64,000 bases of DNA, taken from positions 474,632 through 538,631 of the forward strand of contig AZGY01000013.1 of NCBI GenBank assembly GCA_001636675.1. The letters are read 5' to 3'. Under the pieces are notes generated by a model. The model saw only the letters and a program-made list of their open reading frames with translations. It made no database searches and had not been told where the DNA came from. Made by a program: the position numbers and the translations under genes. Positions 1-9,856 of this stretch are shown piece after piece; position 1 is the stretch's first letter, and every line of letters begins with the position of its first letter. The DNA is from Moelleriella libera RCEF 2490. Taxonomy: Eukaryota; Ascomycota; Sordariomycetes; Hypocreales; Clavicipitaceae.

Positions 1-463
1 AAAGCGGCGCGCGAACTGCACGGGCCAACTCGACTGACCTCTGGCTAGTGCGATGCTACAGCTCACCAGCCGATCCGTGTCTGAGGAGCGAGACGTGAAA
101 TTACTAGACGGGGGGTTGTGTGACTTTCTTTGGAGGTGGAAAGAATATCGCAGATGCATGGGAACAGGAAGGGAGTCTGACAGCAAATTAACGAAAGAAA
201 GGGGGCGGACGAAGACAGTGTTCACACTGTGCCTCTCCAGTCATGGCGACTAACGTAGCTTGCGTAGTACAGTACGCCGGGAAAGCGTCGTGTACTGTAT
301 TCTGCCCCTCCTGGCGGAGGTTTTCACCCCCGCCGCCATCTCCTTCCCCATCGCAGCAAACCTCGCCCTCACCGCAGAGAAGTCATTCGCGAGGATTTGG
401 TACGATTTCGAGTTTGGCCCCGTCATCTCCTTTGCAAATGATGTGTCATCAACTACACGCACT
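1..463. other. left-edge non-coding stretch upstream of YAE1-like gene
   Basis: I see no convincing gene. Short open frames on both strands overlap each other and lack recognisable protein features. The frame of the downstream gene stays open back to a TTG at 260, but the reading there does not resemble the family, so it is taken as promoter and 5' leader. Confidence 0.5.
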
Positions 464-1150
464 ATGCATTTCCAGTCGATCGAGGGACTACCTGATGATG
501 CTTGCATATCGCAGGTAGGCGGTGGGATCACTACGGATCTCTCGCAAAGCATTCGTCAGCTTGACGACGTCTTCGCGTCTGGTCCTGAGTCATCGTCTGA
601 TGTGGACGTGCAGAATGGCTCGCACCTCTCTGAAGTGCCAAGGCTGGAGACTGAGCACACGAATGCCGGATATCGTGAAGGCATAACGGCTGCTAAAGAA
701 ACCAGCATCCAGGCTGGCTTTGACGAGGGCTATAGTCTTGGCGCAACGCTTGGCTCACGAGCGGGACAGCTTCTCGGCCTCATTGAGGGAATTGCGGAGG
801 CACTGAGTGATCAGTCGGGAGAGGCCCGAGACGCCGCAGCGCAATTGCAGACGGAAGCAAGGAAGGACTTGAGTGCAAAAAGCATCTTCAGCGCCGAATT
901 TTGGGCATCAGATGGCAATTGGAACTACCAGGTCAACGCTGCCGATGGCTCTCAAATCTTATTTCATGATGTGGCAAATGCACATCCCTTGATATTGAAA
1001 TGGAGCAGGCTGGCTGATGAGCAAGCCAGACTCTGGCATGTTCAAACTTCAATTTTGGAGGAAGAATCCGGACCTCGTTTGAACGATGCGCCAGCCGAGC
1101 CACTCAATATCTCGACTCCTGCTTCAGCGAAGCAAGCTTTGGATTGGTAG
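464..1150 (+). CDS. YAE1: YAE1-type protein with deca-GX3 motif (adaptor for the ABCE1/Rli1 iron-sulfur protein)
   Basis: About 228 residues from the ATG at 464. Residues about 65-112 carry the diagnostic run of glycines spaced by three residues (GYREG, GFDEGYSLG, GSRAGQLLG), the Yae1 N-terminal domain. An acidic LDDVF segment precedes it, as in fungal homologues. In yeast, Yae1 with Lto1 recruits the cytosolic Fe-S assembly machinery to Rli1/ABCE1, a ribosome recycling and biogenesis ATPase. The start is the first ATG in a frame that begins to look family-like. A 45-base stretch at about 514-558 begins GTAGGC, ends TCAG and is in frame, so it could be a removed intron and the protein 15 residues shorter. 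The C-terminal half is poorly conserved and I cannot assign it. Confidence 0.8.
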   Translation: MHFQSIEGLPDDACISQVGGGITTDLSQSIRQLDDVFASGPESSSDVDVQNGSHLSEVPRLETEHTNAGYREGITAAKETSIQAGFDEGYSLGATLGSRAGQLLGLIEGIAEALSDQSGEARDAAAQLQTEARKDLSAKSIFSAEFWASDGNWNYQVNAADGSQILFHDVANAHPLILKWSRLADEQARLWHVQTSILEEESGPRLNDAPAEPLNISTPASAKQALDW

Positions 1151-2909
1151 AGTCAATACAAGTGACTTGAACGTCGAACTGACGAAGGCCCGTCTGCTCT
1201 CAAGAACGTACTTGATCGTTGTGCCTGAGCAGTTCTGAGCGCTCAAGATCTCTGACCGGGCTCACTTGGGAAAAAGCAAAAACGACCGTCGGGCCCGGAG
1301 GCGCCAAAGTCGGATCTAGCTAGGGAGCATGCTCGACCCATCAACGCCACGGCGATCATGCATCGCTGCGATTGTGATGCGATAAGTCAGGAGGTTGCAG
1401 GCCGATTGGCCATGCGGTGGCTGCGACTTGGCTGGCATCTACACACAGTGGCAATCACGACGAAGCTGGCCGAACCTTCGTATGCGGTGCGCAGAGTCAA
1501 GGGCGACAAGAACATCACCAAGATCAGACAGCTATCCCTCCTACGACTGCTTTTGCTAGGGCAGCACCAAGTCGAGACACAACGGAGGGTGAAAACGGAT
1601 ACAGGCAACAGCGTGAGAGAGAGCGAGAGATTACATCGAAAACGGCGGTCATTACCCAGCGAGTTGGTTCGCCCTGGACAGGTTCGCGCTAGTGTCGGTG
1701 GAGAAGAGGCTTTCTTTTCTGCCCACTCGACAAGCGAAGGGGCTTCGATCTTCGAAAGACGGACATGCAGCGCAAGCTGACGTGCCTCGGCGTGGCTGCC
1801 CTGCATGATGACTCTCATCCGGAAATTGGTCACCCCTGCTCCCCTCCACGCACATGGTTGCTGGTTTCGACCTAGCAACGAAGGAGGGGTGGTCGACTGG
1901 GCACTTCATCCCTTTTCTCTCGAAACATCCAGCAGAGTACTGTCCACGGGTCAATGTTGCTTTGAACGGACCAGGCGAGAGAGTACGTACTGTGTGGACT
2001 GTGGGAGACGAGAATGGCGGCCGAGACGATACCATGGAAGTCGTGCTGTCACGCAACATCATGACAAGGGATCGTGATCGACAGACAAATCACTCAGTAC
2101 TGTACGCAAGAAGTCCGATGAAAGGTCAGACGCATCATGGCATTGGGTGGCCTTTTTTCTTCGACTGACGTGGCCCGCCAAGTGCTACCGAGACTTGGCT
2201 TACAGAGGGCTTGACAAGCGCCTGCTCACGTTGGCTTTGCCATGTTTGACTGTGCACTTGTGCCTGTGCATCCCACCTCAGCACCTGGAGTTAGTGCAGG
2301 CACCGCAAAACCGATCTGGTTTGCATCGAGCCGCCCTTGGTCAAGGTGGTGCGTGGCTCGTCGGTCACCGCGACTGACCCCCATCATGGCCCCTTGTCAG
2401 ATCGCAAGGACCATAGACACTGTTCCCGTACCGATCATGCCAGAGCTCTGTCCCTGGAAACTCATATCCAGGTGGCATAGTCTCCCCGCCATCGAGTCAT
2501 CGGACGAGGATCCACACCGAATGAGCGTCTTATTGCCGTCCGGGTTGAGGGCGACGGTCGAGAGACAAGAGCCGCGCTATTAGCATACAACCAGCACATT
2601 GTCTTGTTTCTGTTCCTCATTTCCCTCATCGACCAAGACCCGCCAACCTTCGCAAAGGGGAGACGGTCTTGAAGGAGTCGAAATGGCTGCTGGAAGCCAG
2701 GTCCAAGGTCAATGTCATCTTCGTATTTAAGACTGCCGGCGTTCGCTGGTTACCATCCTTCTCTCTTTCCCATCCATCACCAGCACAAGACAGGATCCGG
2801 ACACCTTCTCCAAACCACACTCATTTTCCATCTTTTGCATTTCGGGCTTCCTTCCTCCCGTCCACTCTTTCAAAACTATTGCAAGTCGCGTGTCCAATCT
2901 CTTTTCAAA
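1151..2909. other. intergenic region with TATA-like element near its right end
   Basis: No supportable gene. Overlapping open frames on both strands have no family resemblance. A TATTTAA sequence at about 2724 lies some 185 bases before the ATG of the GPI protein and the following pyrimidine-rich stretch looks like a fungal promoter and leader. Confidence 0.5.
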
Positions 2910-3797
2910 ATGAAGTCTGCTGTCCTCGCTGCCGCCGCCGCCGCGGTCGTCTCGGCTCACGATGCTCGCTCACCTCTCCAGCTTGACGCGGTGGTTCCCA
3001 AGCTTCTCAACTTCACTCTCTGCCTTGGCCTCGACGTCCAGTTGCCTCTCGGCATCAGTATTGATACCGATGGCTGCCCCAAGGAACCCCCTACCGGCGA
3101 CTGCACGAATGTCTGGCACCCTCCTCACCACGTTCCCATGGACGGCTGTGACGACAACGGCAGCGATGAGTGGCACTATGTTCACCCGTGCAGCTGCTCC
3201 GCTGAAGTCCCTCACCAGTGGACTACGAGCACCGTTACGCAAACTCAGGTTTCCACCATCATCAGCTGCGCTCCTACCGTGACTGACTGCCCGGCCAACG
3301 GACACACTGCCACCACCGTCATCGTTCCGGCTACAACCTACGTCTGCCCTGTTGCCGTTACCAGCACCACTCTGGCAACTGTCCCGGCCAAGCCTTACAC
3401 GCAGCCCGCGATCCAACCAGCTGTTCAGACTCATCCTGCCGTCACCTATGCCCCGCCTCCCGTCCAGCCTGCCGTCCAGCCCGCTCCTCAGCCTACTGTC
3501 CAGCCCGTCATCAGACCCGTGGCGCAGGCTCCTCCGGCTTGGACCCCGCCCCCGGTGCAGGCTCCTGCTCCTGCTCCTGTTTACGCCCCTGAGCCGACTG
3601 TCGCCCCCGTCGTGGCCCCCGCCCCCGTCGCCGCTCCTTACCCCGAGGACACAACCCCTGTCGTGGTTGTTCCTCCTCCCGTCGGCACCGGCTACGGAAA
3701 CTGGACCTCGCCTCCCATCACCGCTGGCGCCGCTCAGACCAGCCAGAAAGTCGGCGCCGTTGTCGCCATGGGTCTTGTTGCTGCCCTTCTCCTCTAA
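2910..3797 (+). CDS. GPI-anchored, proline/valine-rich cell-wall protein
   Basis: The reading frame of 295 residues starts at the ATG at 2910, which directly precedes a clear signal peptide (MKSAVLAAAAAAVVSA, residues 1-16). Residues about 20-150 form a cysteine-containing ectodomain with a CSC cluster, Thr/Ser-rich and rich in CP pairs. Residues about 160-255 are a low-complexity Pro/Val/Gln/Ala region with irregular VQP and APAP repeats. The C-terminus has a small-residue patch followed by a hydrophobic tail ending AALLL, a typical GPI addition signal. It is therefore expected at the plasma membrane or covalently in the cell wall. I do not recognise the ectodomain, and no catalytic motif is visible, so a structural or adhesive role is only inferred. 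Codon usage is strongly biased to C-ending codons, suggesting high expression. Confidence 0.85.
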   Translation: MKSAVLAAAAAAVVSAHDARSPLQLDAVVPKLLNFTLCLGLDVQLPLGISIDTDGCPKEPPTGDCTNVWHPPHHVPMDGCDDNGSDEWHYVHPCSCSAEVPHQWTTSTVTQTQVSTIISCAPTVTDCPANGHTATTVIVPATTYVCPVAVTSTTLATVPAKPYTQPAIQPAVQTHPAVTYAPPPVQPAVQPAPQPTVQPVIRPVAQAPPAWTPPPVQAPAPAPVYAPEPTVAPVVAPAPVAAPYPEDTTPVVVVPPPVGTGYGNWTSPPITAGAAQTSQKVGAVVAMGLVAALLL

Positions 3798-4443
3798 GGG
3801 CATCTGACGAGTGGTGACGGCAACGAAGCCGGTCGGCAGCTGGAGCCCAGAGAAGCTCAAGTACATTCCAGTATATCATCAGGACGACTTTGCGGGATCG
3901 CCTTGAGGAGACACAAAGTTCCCCACTGTAATTCATTCTACACATTTCAAAGGCAGCCCATCATCAATGGGCCTTGCTTCTTCACATACGGGGAGCGTCA
4001 TCAGGCGCGGTGGTGGTTGGGTGTTGACTGCATGATGAGCCTGATTCTTTGTACTAAATCTGTTTTCTGCAAATTCTACTTTGTTTGTGCTACTTGCATC
4101 GGCTGTTCTATAATGTGCTCGGGAAGAGCAAGGATGTCCATAGATGAGTCAATACACGGATGTTTCTTGCACAGCCAAACACTCTCAAAGACCTGTTCCA
4201 GCGATCCACTAACTTTTCGAGTGAGGTGAAAGCCAAGCGGGTCAGTGTTGCAAAGCCAGGTCATCTTTGGGAACCCTCAATCTCGTTACATCTTACAAAT
4301 CTGAGTGCAAAATGGTGGTTGGTAGGCCCGGACATACATGTGTCACTACTGCCAGACGCTGAGACACGCAATAAGTATGAGACTGACGGTGGTAATTAGT
4401 ATCTTAAGATTACATCTACATTGTGAGACTCTCTCTTTCCACG
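3798..4443. other. convergent intergenic region
   Basis: The 3' regions of the GPI protein (plus strand) and CENP-O (minus strand) meet here. Nothing else is recognisable. Confidence 0.5.
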
Positions 4444-5611
4444 TTAATCGTACTCTGGGGCAGCAGCAGCGGCGGCTTCCACATGCTCCTCCAATTTCCT
4501 CGCCACATCCTCGATATTATCATTCTCCGTGAAAATTTCCCCTGCAGTCTCCCAATCGCGGCCGTTGGCCGAGAAGACGACGAGCTTGACCACTTTACCG
4601 TCGTCGTCCATGACCAGCCTTCCGGTCCTGTCGTCGGCCCACGTGAGATTGATCTGCTTGGCCTCAATGTCGGCAATGCCCACGTCCACCAAAGCATTAG
4701 GGGACGTCAAGCTACGACGTGAAGAAGAAGAAGTCCTGTCGTCAATGCCGAGTCGTTTTCGGAGATCTGCCGACACGCCGAGCCGGTTGTGGTACCTGAC
4801 GATTTCGCGTCGTAGCGTCCTGACGAACCGGTCTAGGTCTTGACGGCTGGTGGCAGCATCCTGTTCCTCCTCTGCCCCCCGTCGTCGTCGTTGTGCCGCT
4901 GCTGCTGCTGATGCTGCTGATGAAGATGATGATGACGATGATGATGATGGCGGAGGGAGATATCGCGCAGCGAGGCCTGCGAGCGGCACGGCGGGCGGCA
5001 CCGTGTGGCGATGGACGCGGACGCATCGCGAACCAGGATACGGACGGTTGAGCATGACGTAGTACGGGCGCAGGAACTGGCCGCGCGACATGATCTCGAA
5101 CCGCAGGCCCAAGACGTGTCCGCCGCCAACGGCATTGGGATCCGGATCCCGGACCTTGAAGGACGTGACGGGTGCGGAGATGCGGTAGCTGCACTGCTGC
5201 ATGTACGCTTGGTGTTGTGCAGCGTGGGCGCGTAGCTTGCTGGCGGATTCCGAGGATAACCTCTTGGTACTGCTGCTGCTGCCGCGCTTCGCAGCAGCAG
5301 CAGCAGCAGCGGCGCCGCTGGGCGAGGGGGCTGCGCGGATGAGCCGTGCCGTCGAGGCCGAAGAGAGAATTGTAGAGCATTGGACCTGGAGCGCTTTGCG
5401 CAGAGCGAAGGCTGTATACTTTGTATTTAGTTTTCTCTTTCAATCATTCTTCCTCAAGACCCTGGCCATGGCAGTTCATCTGAGTCGGATTGGGAAAGTG
5501 AGCAGCCAGCCAGCCAGCCAGCCACACAGCCAGCTTACCTTGTTTTCGCAGCGCGGCAATCTCCTTGTCTAATTGCGCCGCCTCGGACGCGGCGGCATTT
5601 TGTTCAGCCAT
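4444..5611 (-). CDS. CENP-O / Mcm21-like inner kinetochore subunit (2 exons)
   Basis: Exons on the minus strand are 5611-5539 and 5411-4444, giving 346 residues. Intron 5412-5538 has donor GTAAGC, a CTAAATA branch-like site and acceptor ACAG. The phase-1 join gives a continuous N-terminal coiled coil (residues 1 to about 50). The C-terminal half carries the CENP-O signature: the RYHNRLGVSADLRKRLG block and a following VDVGIADIEAKQINLTW block. CENP-O family proteins belong to the COMA/CCAN complex that links centromeric nucleosomes to the outer kinetochore. The middle has Ser, Ala, Asp/Glu and Arg homopolymer runs from trinucleotide repeats (SSSS, AAAAA, RRRR, EEE), which is unusual for such a small kinetochore protein. 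Assignment rests on motif memory, not a search. Confidence 0.75.
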
Positions 5612-6288
5612 TATGAGATGGACGTCTGCTGTGCCATCGTGTGCCGTCGTGGAAAACAAAAAGAAAAAGAAAAAATTGGTAAATAGGAAACAATCTCCTG
5701 GGGCGACCCAAAAAAAAAAAAACTGTGGGTGAGATGAGACTTTGTTGTTGATGTCTTGAGCGAGTGAGTGAGAGAGAACCAACCGGTCGCACACGCGTTC
5801 TGTCGCGATAAGATAACAAACGCTGGCCGTCGGGTTCTGTTGCTGCCTGTGGCGTCCCCTGTTCCTCTACCCCAAACTTGGCAGGGAGGGCGGCCGCCGC
5901 CGTCCCCGGTCTTTGGCCCGCGCAACTTTGTTTATCCGATGTGAACCAAATATGCCCGCCCTGAAGAACAACTTGAAAAAGGCTAGCCTTGCTTTTCCGC
6001 GGCTCCATCGTCGTCGGCTAAGCGTGGTTCCTGCCAAGCGCCACAGGGGGGATGGGGGACGAGAAGAGGGGAGGAGGGGAGACGCCGAGCTTACTCACGT
6101 TCGCGCAGATCATCGTCGGCGTGTCCTCTTTTTTTTTTCTGCTGTCTCAAACTTTGGCCTCCGATTCTCTAGCGATTGACCAGTGACCCGGGGTCCTGTC
6201 CATGCTGCCCACGCATCCGTTTCAAAGACAATCTTGCTATTATGCCATCTGATTGAGTTTTTTCCTTGCTCAAGCGCCTTTGTCACCA

Positions 6289-6326
<38 letters not shown>

Positions 6327-6789
6327 TTCCCCCTTCCCTTCCCGCCTTTCTCCTTCGCCACCCCGCAAAGTTCCCACGTTGCAGGACCCATTTTGGTGTT
6401 CTTTGTGGCCACGATTGCTTTGCGCCGTCGAAAGTCGAGACCATTCTGAATTTTCTCTCTTTCTTCACTCTGACGTCTCACATCTTGCGACTCACGATCC
6501 AATAAACCACTTACGGCTCGAATCTCATTTTCCCTTCATTTACGATTTCCGCCTGCTTTGCTTCAGAGCTCATCAAAAACGAACATAAACCGTCTTCTCC
6601 CCCATCCTTCCGCGACATCGACCTGCGCTGTGAAAGCTGTACAGTCGTCTACGAGCATCCCTATCGATACCGTCGTGGAAACGATCATTGTGCGACCCGA
6701 GTTGGCTACCTCGAGCGGGTCGTTGTCCCCTGATAAGCTCTCCATTCCAGAGACACGCAACCGGCTGTGTGGATCAGAACAAGGGACTT
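5612..6789. other. divergent promoter region between CENP-O and acetyl-CoA transporter genes
   Basis: About 1.2 kb without a supportable gene. It holds A- and T-rich tracts, including a 30-base T run, and pyrimidine-rich leader sequence before the transporter gene. Confidence 0.5.
6292..6321. repeat. 30-base poly-T tract
   Basis: Uninterrupted run of T on the plus strand, about 470 bases before the transporter start. Long dA:dT tracts commonly exclude nucleosomes in fungal promoters; that role is inferred here. Confidence 0.9.
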
Positions 6790-8578
6790 ATGGGTGCTCG
6801 GGCGAGACGACCCAAGTCGCCACCATCGCAACGGTCGACACTTCTTTCTCTCAAGGCAGAGGATGCAAATGGAAACATGAGCAACGGCGTGGAGATGCGG
6901 CGGAAGGCCGCCAGTGATCTGGACACGTCGGAGGGCATGGCCGCCAATTACATGTCGCGCGAGGGCTTCTCCCTCGACGAACCCGTTCCCCGGACGCCGA
7001 TCGCTGTTGACCATGGTTTCTTCGAGCTGCCCCTACAGGACCAACGAAACTTTCTGCTCCTGGTCCTCCTATACTTTCTCCAGGGCATTCCCATGGGTCT
7101 GGCCATGGGCTCGGTTCCATTTCTCTTGAAAAACCACATGTCATATGGCCAGATTGGCATCTTTTCGCTGGCGTCGTACCCCTATTCTCTCAAGCTCTTC
7201 TGGAGCCCCTTTGTCGACGCCGTCTGGAGCCCCAAGATTGGACGCAGAAAAACATGGATTGTGCCGATTCAGTTTCTGTCCGGCTTTAGCATGCTCTGGC
7301 TGGGCTCCCACGTGGAGAAGATGATGGAGTCTACGGGCAAGCCAGGTGGTCCCACTGTCTGGCAATTCATGTCGTGGTGGTTCTTTTTGGTTTTAATGTG
7401 CGCCACCCAGGACATCGCCGTGGACGGCTGGGCTCTCACGCTGCTCACACCGGCCAACGTTTCCTATGCATCGACAGCCCAGACCGTAGGCCTCACAGCT
7501 GGACACTTCATGTCATACACGGTTTTCTTGGCGCTCAACGCGAGCGACTTTGCAAACAAGTGGTTCCGATCAGTCCCCTCGGAGGAAGGGCTCGTATCTC
7601 TCGGCGGCTACCTCACATTTTGGGGTTGGGGGTACATCATCGTCACCATCGGCCTGGGCCTTTTGAAAAAAGAAGAAAGATCGCAAAATGAGGATGGCGT
7701 CTGGGAAGTCTACCGTATCATGTGGGGCATTCTCAAGTTGAAGAATGTGCAGACAATCATCATTGTCCACCTAATTGCCAAGATCGGGTTCCAGGCCAAT
7801 GATGGAGTGACAAACCTGAAGCTTCTCGACAAAGGATTCGGCAAAGACAACATGGCACTCACAGTCTTGGTTGATTTCCCGTTTGAAATCGCCCTCGGGT
7901 ACTACGCCGGCATGTGGTCACAAAAGTACACGCCGATGCGCCTGTGGTGCTGGGGTTTTGTCGGACGGCTGGGGGCAGCACTGTTTGCGCAGGTGACGGT
8001 GGCTATATTTCCCAGCGGCGGTGTCACGAGCTGGTACATGCTCGTCGTCATCGCCGAGCATCTCGTCTCGACTTTTACCAACACGGTCATGTTTGTCGCC
8101 ATCTCCGCATTTCACGCCAAGGTGTCGGATCCTGTGATTGGCGGGACCTACATGACATTGCTTGCCACGTATGTATCTGCCTCTCCATGTCTTGTCCTGA
8201 TTGCCTCGATCTTGTGAGCTAAGTCGAATCAGTGTTTCGAACCTCGGCGGCACGTTCCCGCGCCTCTTTGTGCTGAAGCTCGTCGATTCGCTGACGGTGG
8301 CGACGTGCCATCCCGTACTCAACGCCGATACTTCCAAGCTGAAGGGGCCGCTCATTAAGGAAGCATTTTCATGCGCGGTACAAGCTGAGAAGGAACGATG
8401 CGAAAAAGGCGGGGGCAGATGCGACACGGCACACGACGGGTACTACATGGTGAACATGCTCTGCGTGGCCTTTGGCGTGGTGACGTTTCTCTGGTACATC
8501 AAGCCAAAGGTGCTTCATCTACAGAGCCTGCCTTTGCGGGCGTGGCGGTTGGGTCCGGCGCCCAACGGCAAACGGTGA
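6790..8578 (+). CDS. acetyl-CoA transporter, SLC33A1/AT-1 family (2 exons)
   Basis: Exons are 6790-8168 and 8233-8578, encoding about 574 residues. The 64-base intron has donor GTATGT and acceptor TCAG, and the phase-2 join gives TLLATVSNLGGTFPR, which is continuous with the family. The protein has about 11-12 hydrophobic segments. It shows the AT-1 landmarks: PMGLAMGSVPFLL in the first membrane segment, the ATQDIAVDGWAL block in the middle, and the THSNLGGTFP-like motif near the last helices. Animal AT-1 moves acetyl-CoA from the cytosol into the ER lumen for lysine acetylation; a similar role is inferred. The start is uncertain. The ATG at 6790 adds a Ser/Pro-rich tail and has a weak context, while the ATG at 6877 has an A at -3. 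Both are in the same frame. Confidence 0.88.
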
Positions 8579-9511
8579 CGCGGGCGAAGATGGGGCCAGG
8601 CCGGATAGAGCTCGGGGTTGGTACCTCATCCTGCGTTAGTGACGGCAAAGCCGTTCGTGTGAGGTAGTCATTGGGAGGTCGGCATATCTGAGCGGTCAGC
8701 GCAACATGTAAGAGGGCAGCGCGGCATAAGATTTCAATGTAGATACCTAGGTAGATGGAGAAGCAAAAAGTGCTATTGCAGGTCAATGTTTGAGTGACAC
8801 GGGATAATTGCATGCGTGTGCTGCATGTGTCGGGTCAGTCGTCGACACTGGCAGTCAGACCAAGCGCAGGACGGTCCGGCGCGTGCAAGATGAGATTTGA
8901 GTAGACTAATTGCCTTTCCGTGCCGGCTCGCATAGTCTCGCAGTTCATTTCCTGTATTTCTGTCTCGAGCTTCCATTGTTTCTCTCGTTCCATCTGTCAC
9001 TCGCAGGGAACGTGACTCATGGTATATTGCAGGTTTATATGTTTATGTGTATATTTTCAATGATATCTTCTCCTTGCAAAAAGGGCAGGAGCGACGGGAC
9101 CGACGTTCTGGTGAGTCAACCTGCCAGCAGGGCCCCCCCTTACCGCCCCCACCCCCACCTGACCCTCGTTGTACCACCACCAGCGGCAGCTGCAGCTGCA
9201 GCGAGCGGCCCAGGCCGGCCGACCGAGCGACCGAGCGACCGACTCGACTGCGCGCAGCGGGCGGCAGCCAATCCCGGGATACAAGCTGCTTCGTAAATGT
9301 GAGCACAGGAGGAGGAGGGAGGATGACTTGACGATAACGGATTGCGCGTGGCCTTTGCTGCTGCTGCTGCCGCGCGACTTTTCTCTCTCCCTCTCTCCCT
9401 TTACCTCTTGTTTTTCCTCTTCCTCCTGGCTATGATTGGATTCCAGCTCGGGGTTTTGCACTGCTCTCACCTCCACGCCTTTGCCTTTGGTATCTCATCT
9501 CAATCGCATCC

Positions 9512-9517
9512 CACACA

Positions 9518-9574
<57 letters not shown>

Positions 9575-9588
9575 TCTCTCTCTCTCTG
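9512..9588. repeat. (CA)n microsatellite followed by (CT)n
   Basis: Near-perfect CA dinucleotide run to about 9571, followed directly by about eight CT units. It lies 270-345 bases upstream of the ligase start codon. It is probably polymorphic between isolates. Confidence 0.9.
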
Positions 9589-9797
9589 CCTGTCCAGTGG
9601 TCGGCCGGATTGGCCTTTCTGTCTCTGTCTCACTGTATTACGTCTTGGACCTTCACATTCTCTTCCGTCTCTTGTGTCTCACTGATCTTGTCTTTTCCCT
9701 TCCCGTGAGTGTGTGCGCATGGTTGAGCGACCAAGTGAGTTGAGTTGAGTTGGGGTGAGTGAGGGTGAGATCTTATCGTACGTCTGTCTTATCACCG

Positions 9798-9829
9798 ACA
9801 CCACCACCACCACCACCACCACCACCACT
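9798..9829. repeat. (ACC)n trinucleotide repeat in 5' leader
   Basis: About ten ACC units ending 27 bases before the ligase ATG. It reads as a Thr run if translation began upstream, but no upstream ATG is available in that frame, so it is taken as untranslated leader. Confidence 0.85.
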
Positions 9830-9856
9830 ACAGATACAATCCACAGAAAACAAAAC

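Larger units (their letters stand above)
8579..9856. other. intergenic region with microsatellite-rich leader of PPCS
   Basis: No gene seen. The right half is rich in simple repeats (CA, CT, ACC) and pyrimidines, and is probably the promoter and 5' leader of the downstream ligase gene. Confidence 0.5.

Noticed and set aside
1387..2168. Overlapping open frames on both strands suggesting a gene
   Set aside because: The frames overlap each other in several phases, start at non-ATG codons in part, and show no domain or conserved composition.
2970..3866. A 298-codon open frame on the minus strand opposite the GPI protein
   Set aside because: It is the shadow of a C-biased coding gene; the Arg/Gly/Asp-rich reading has no features and the plus strand has a signal peptide and GPI signal.
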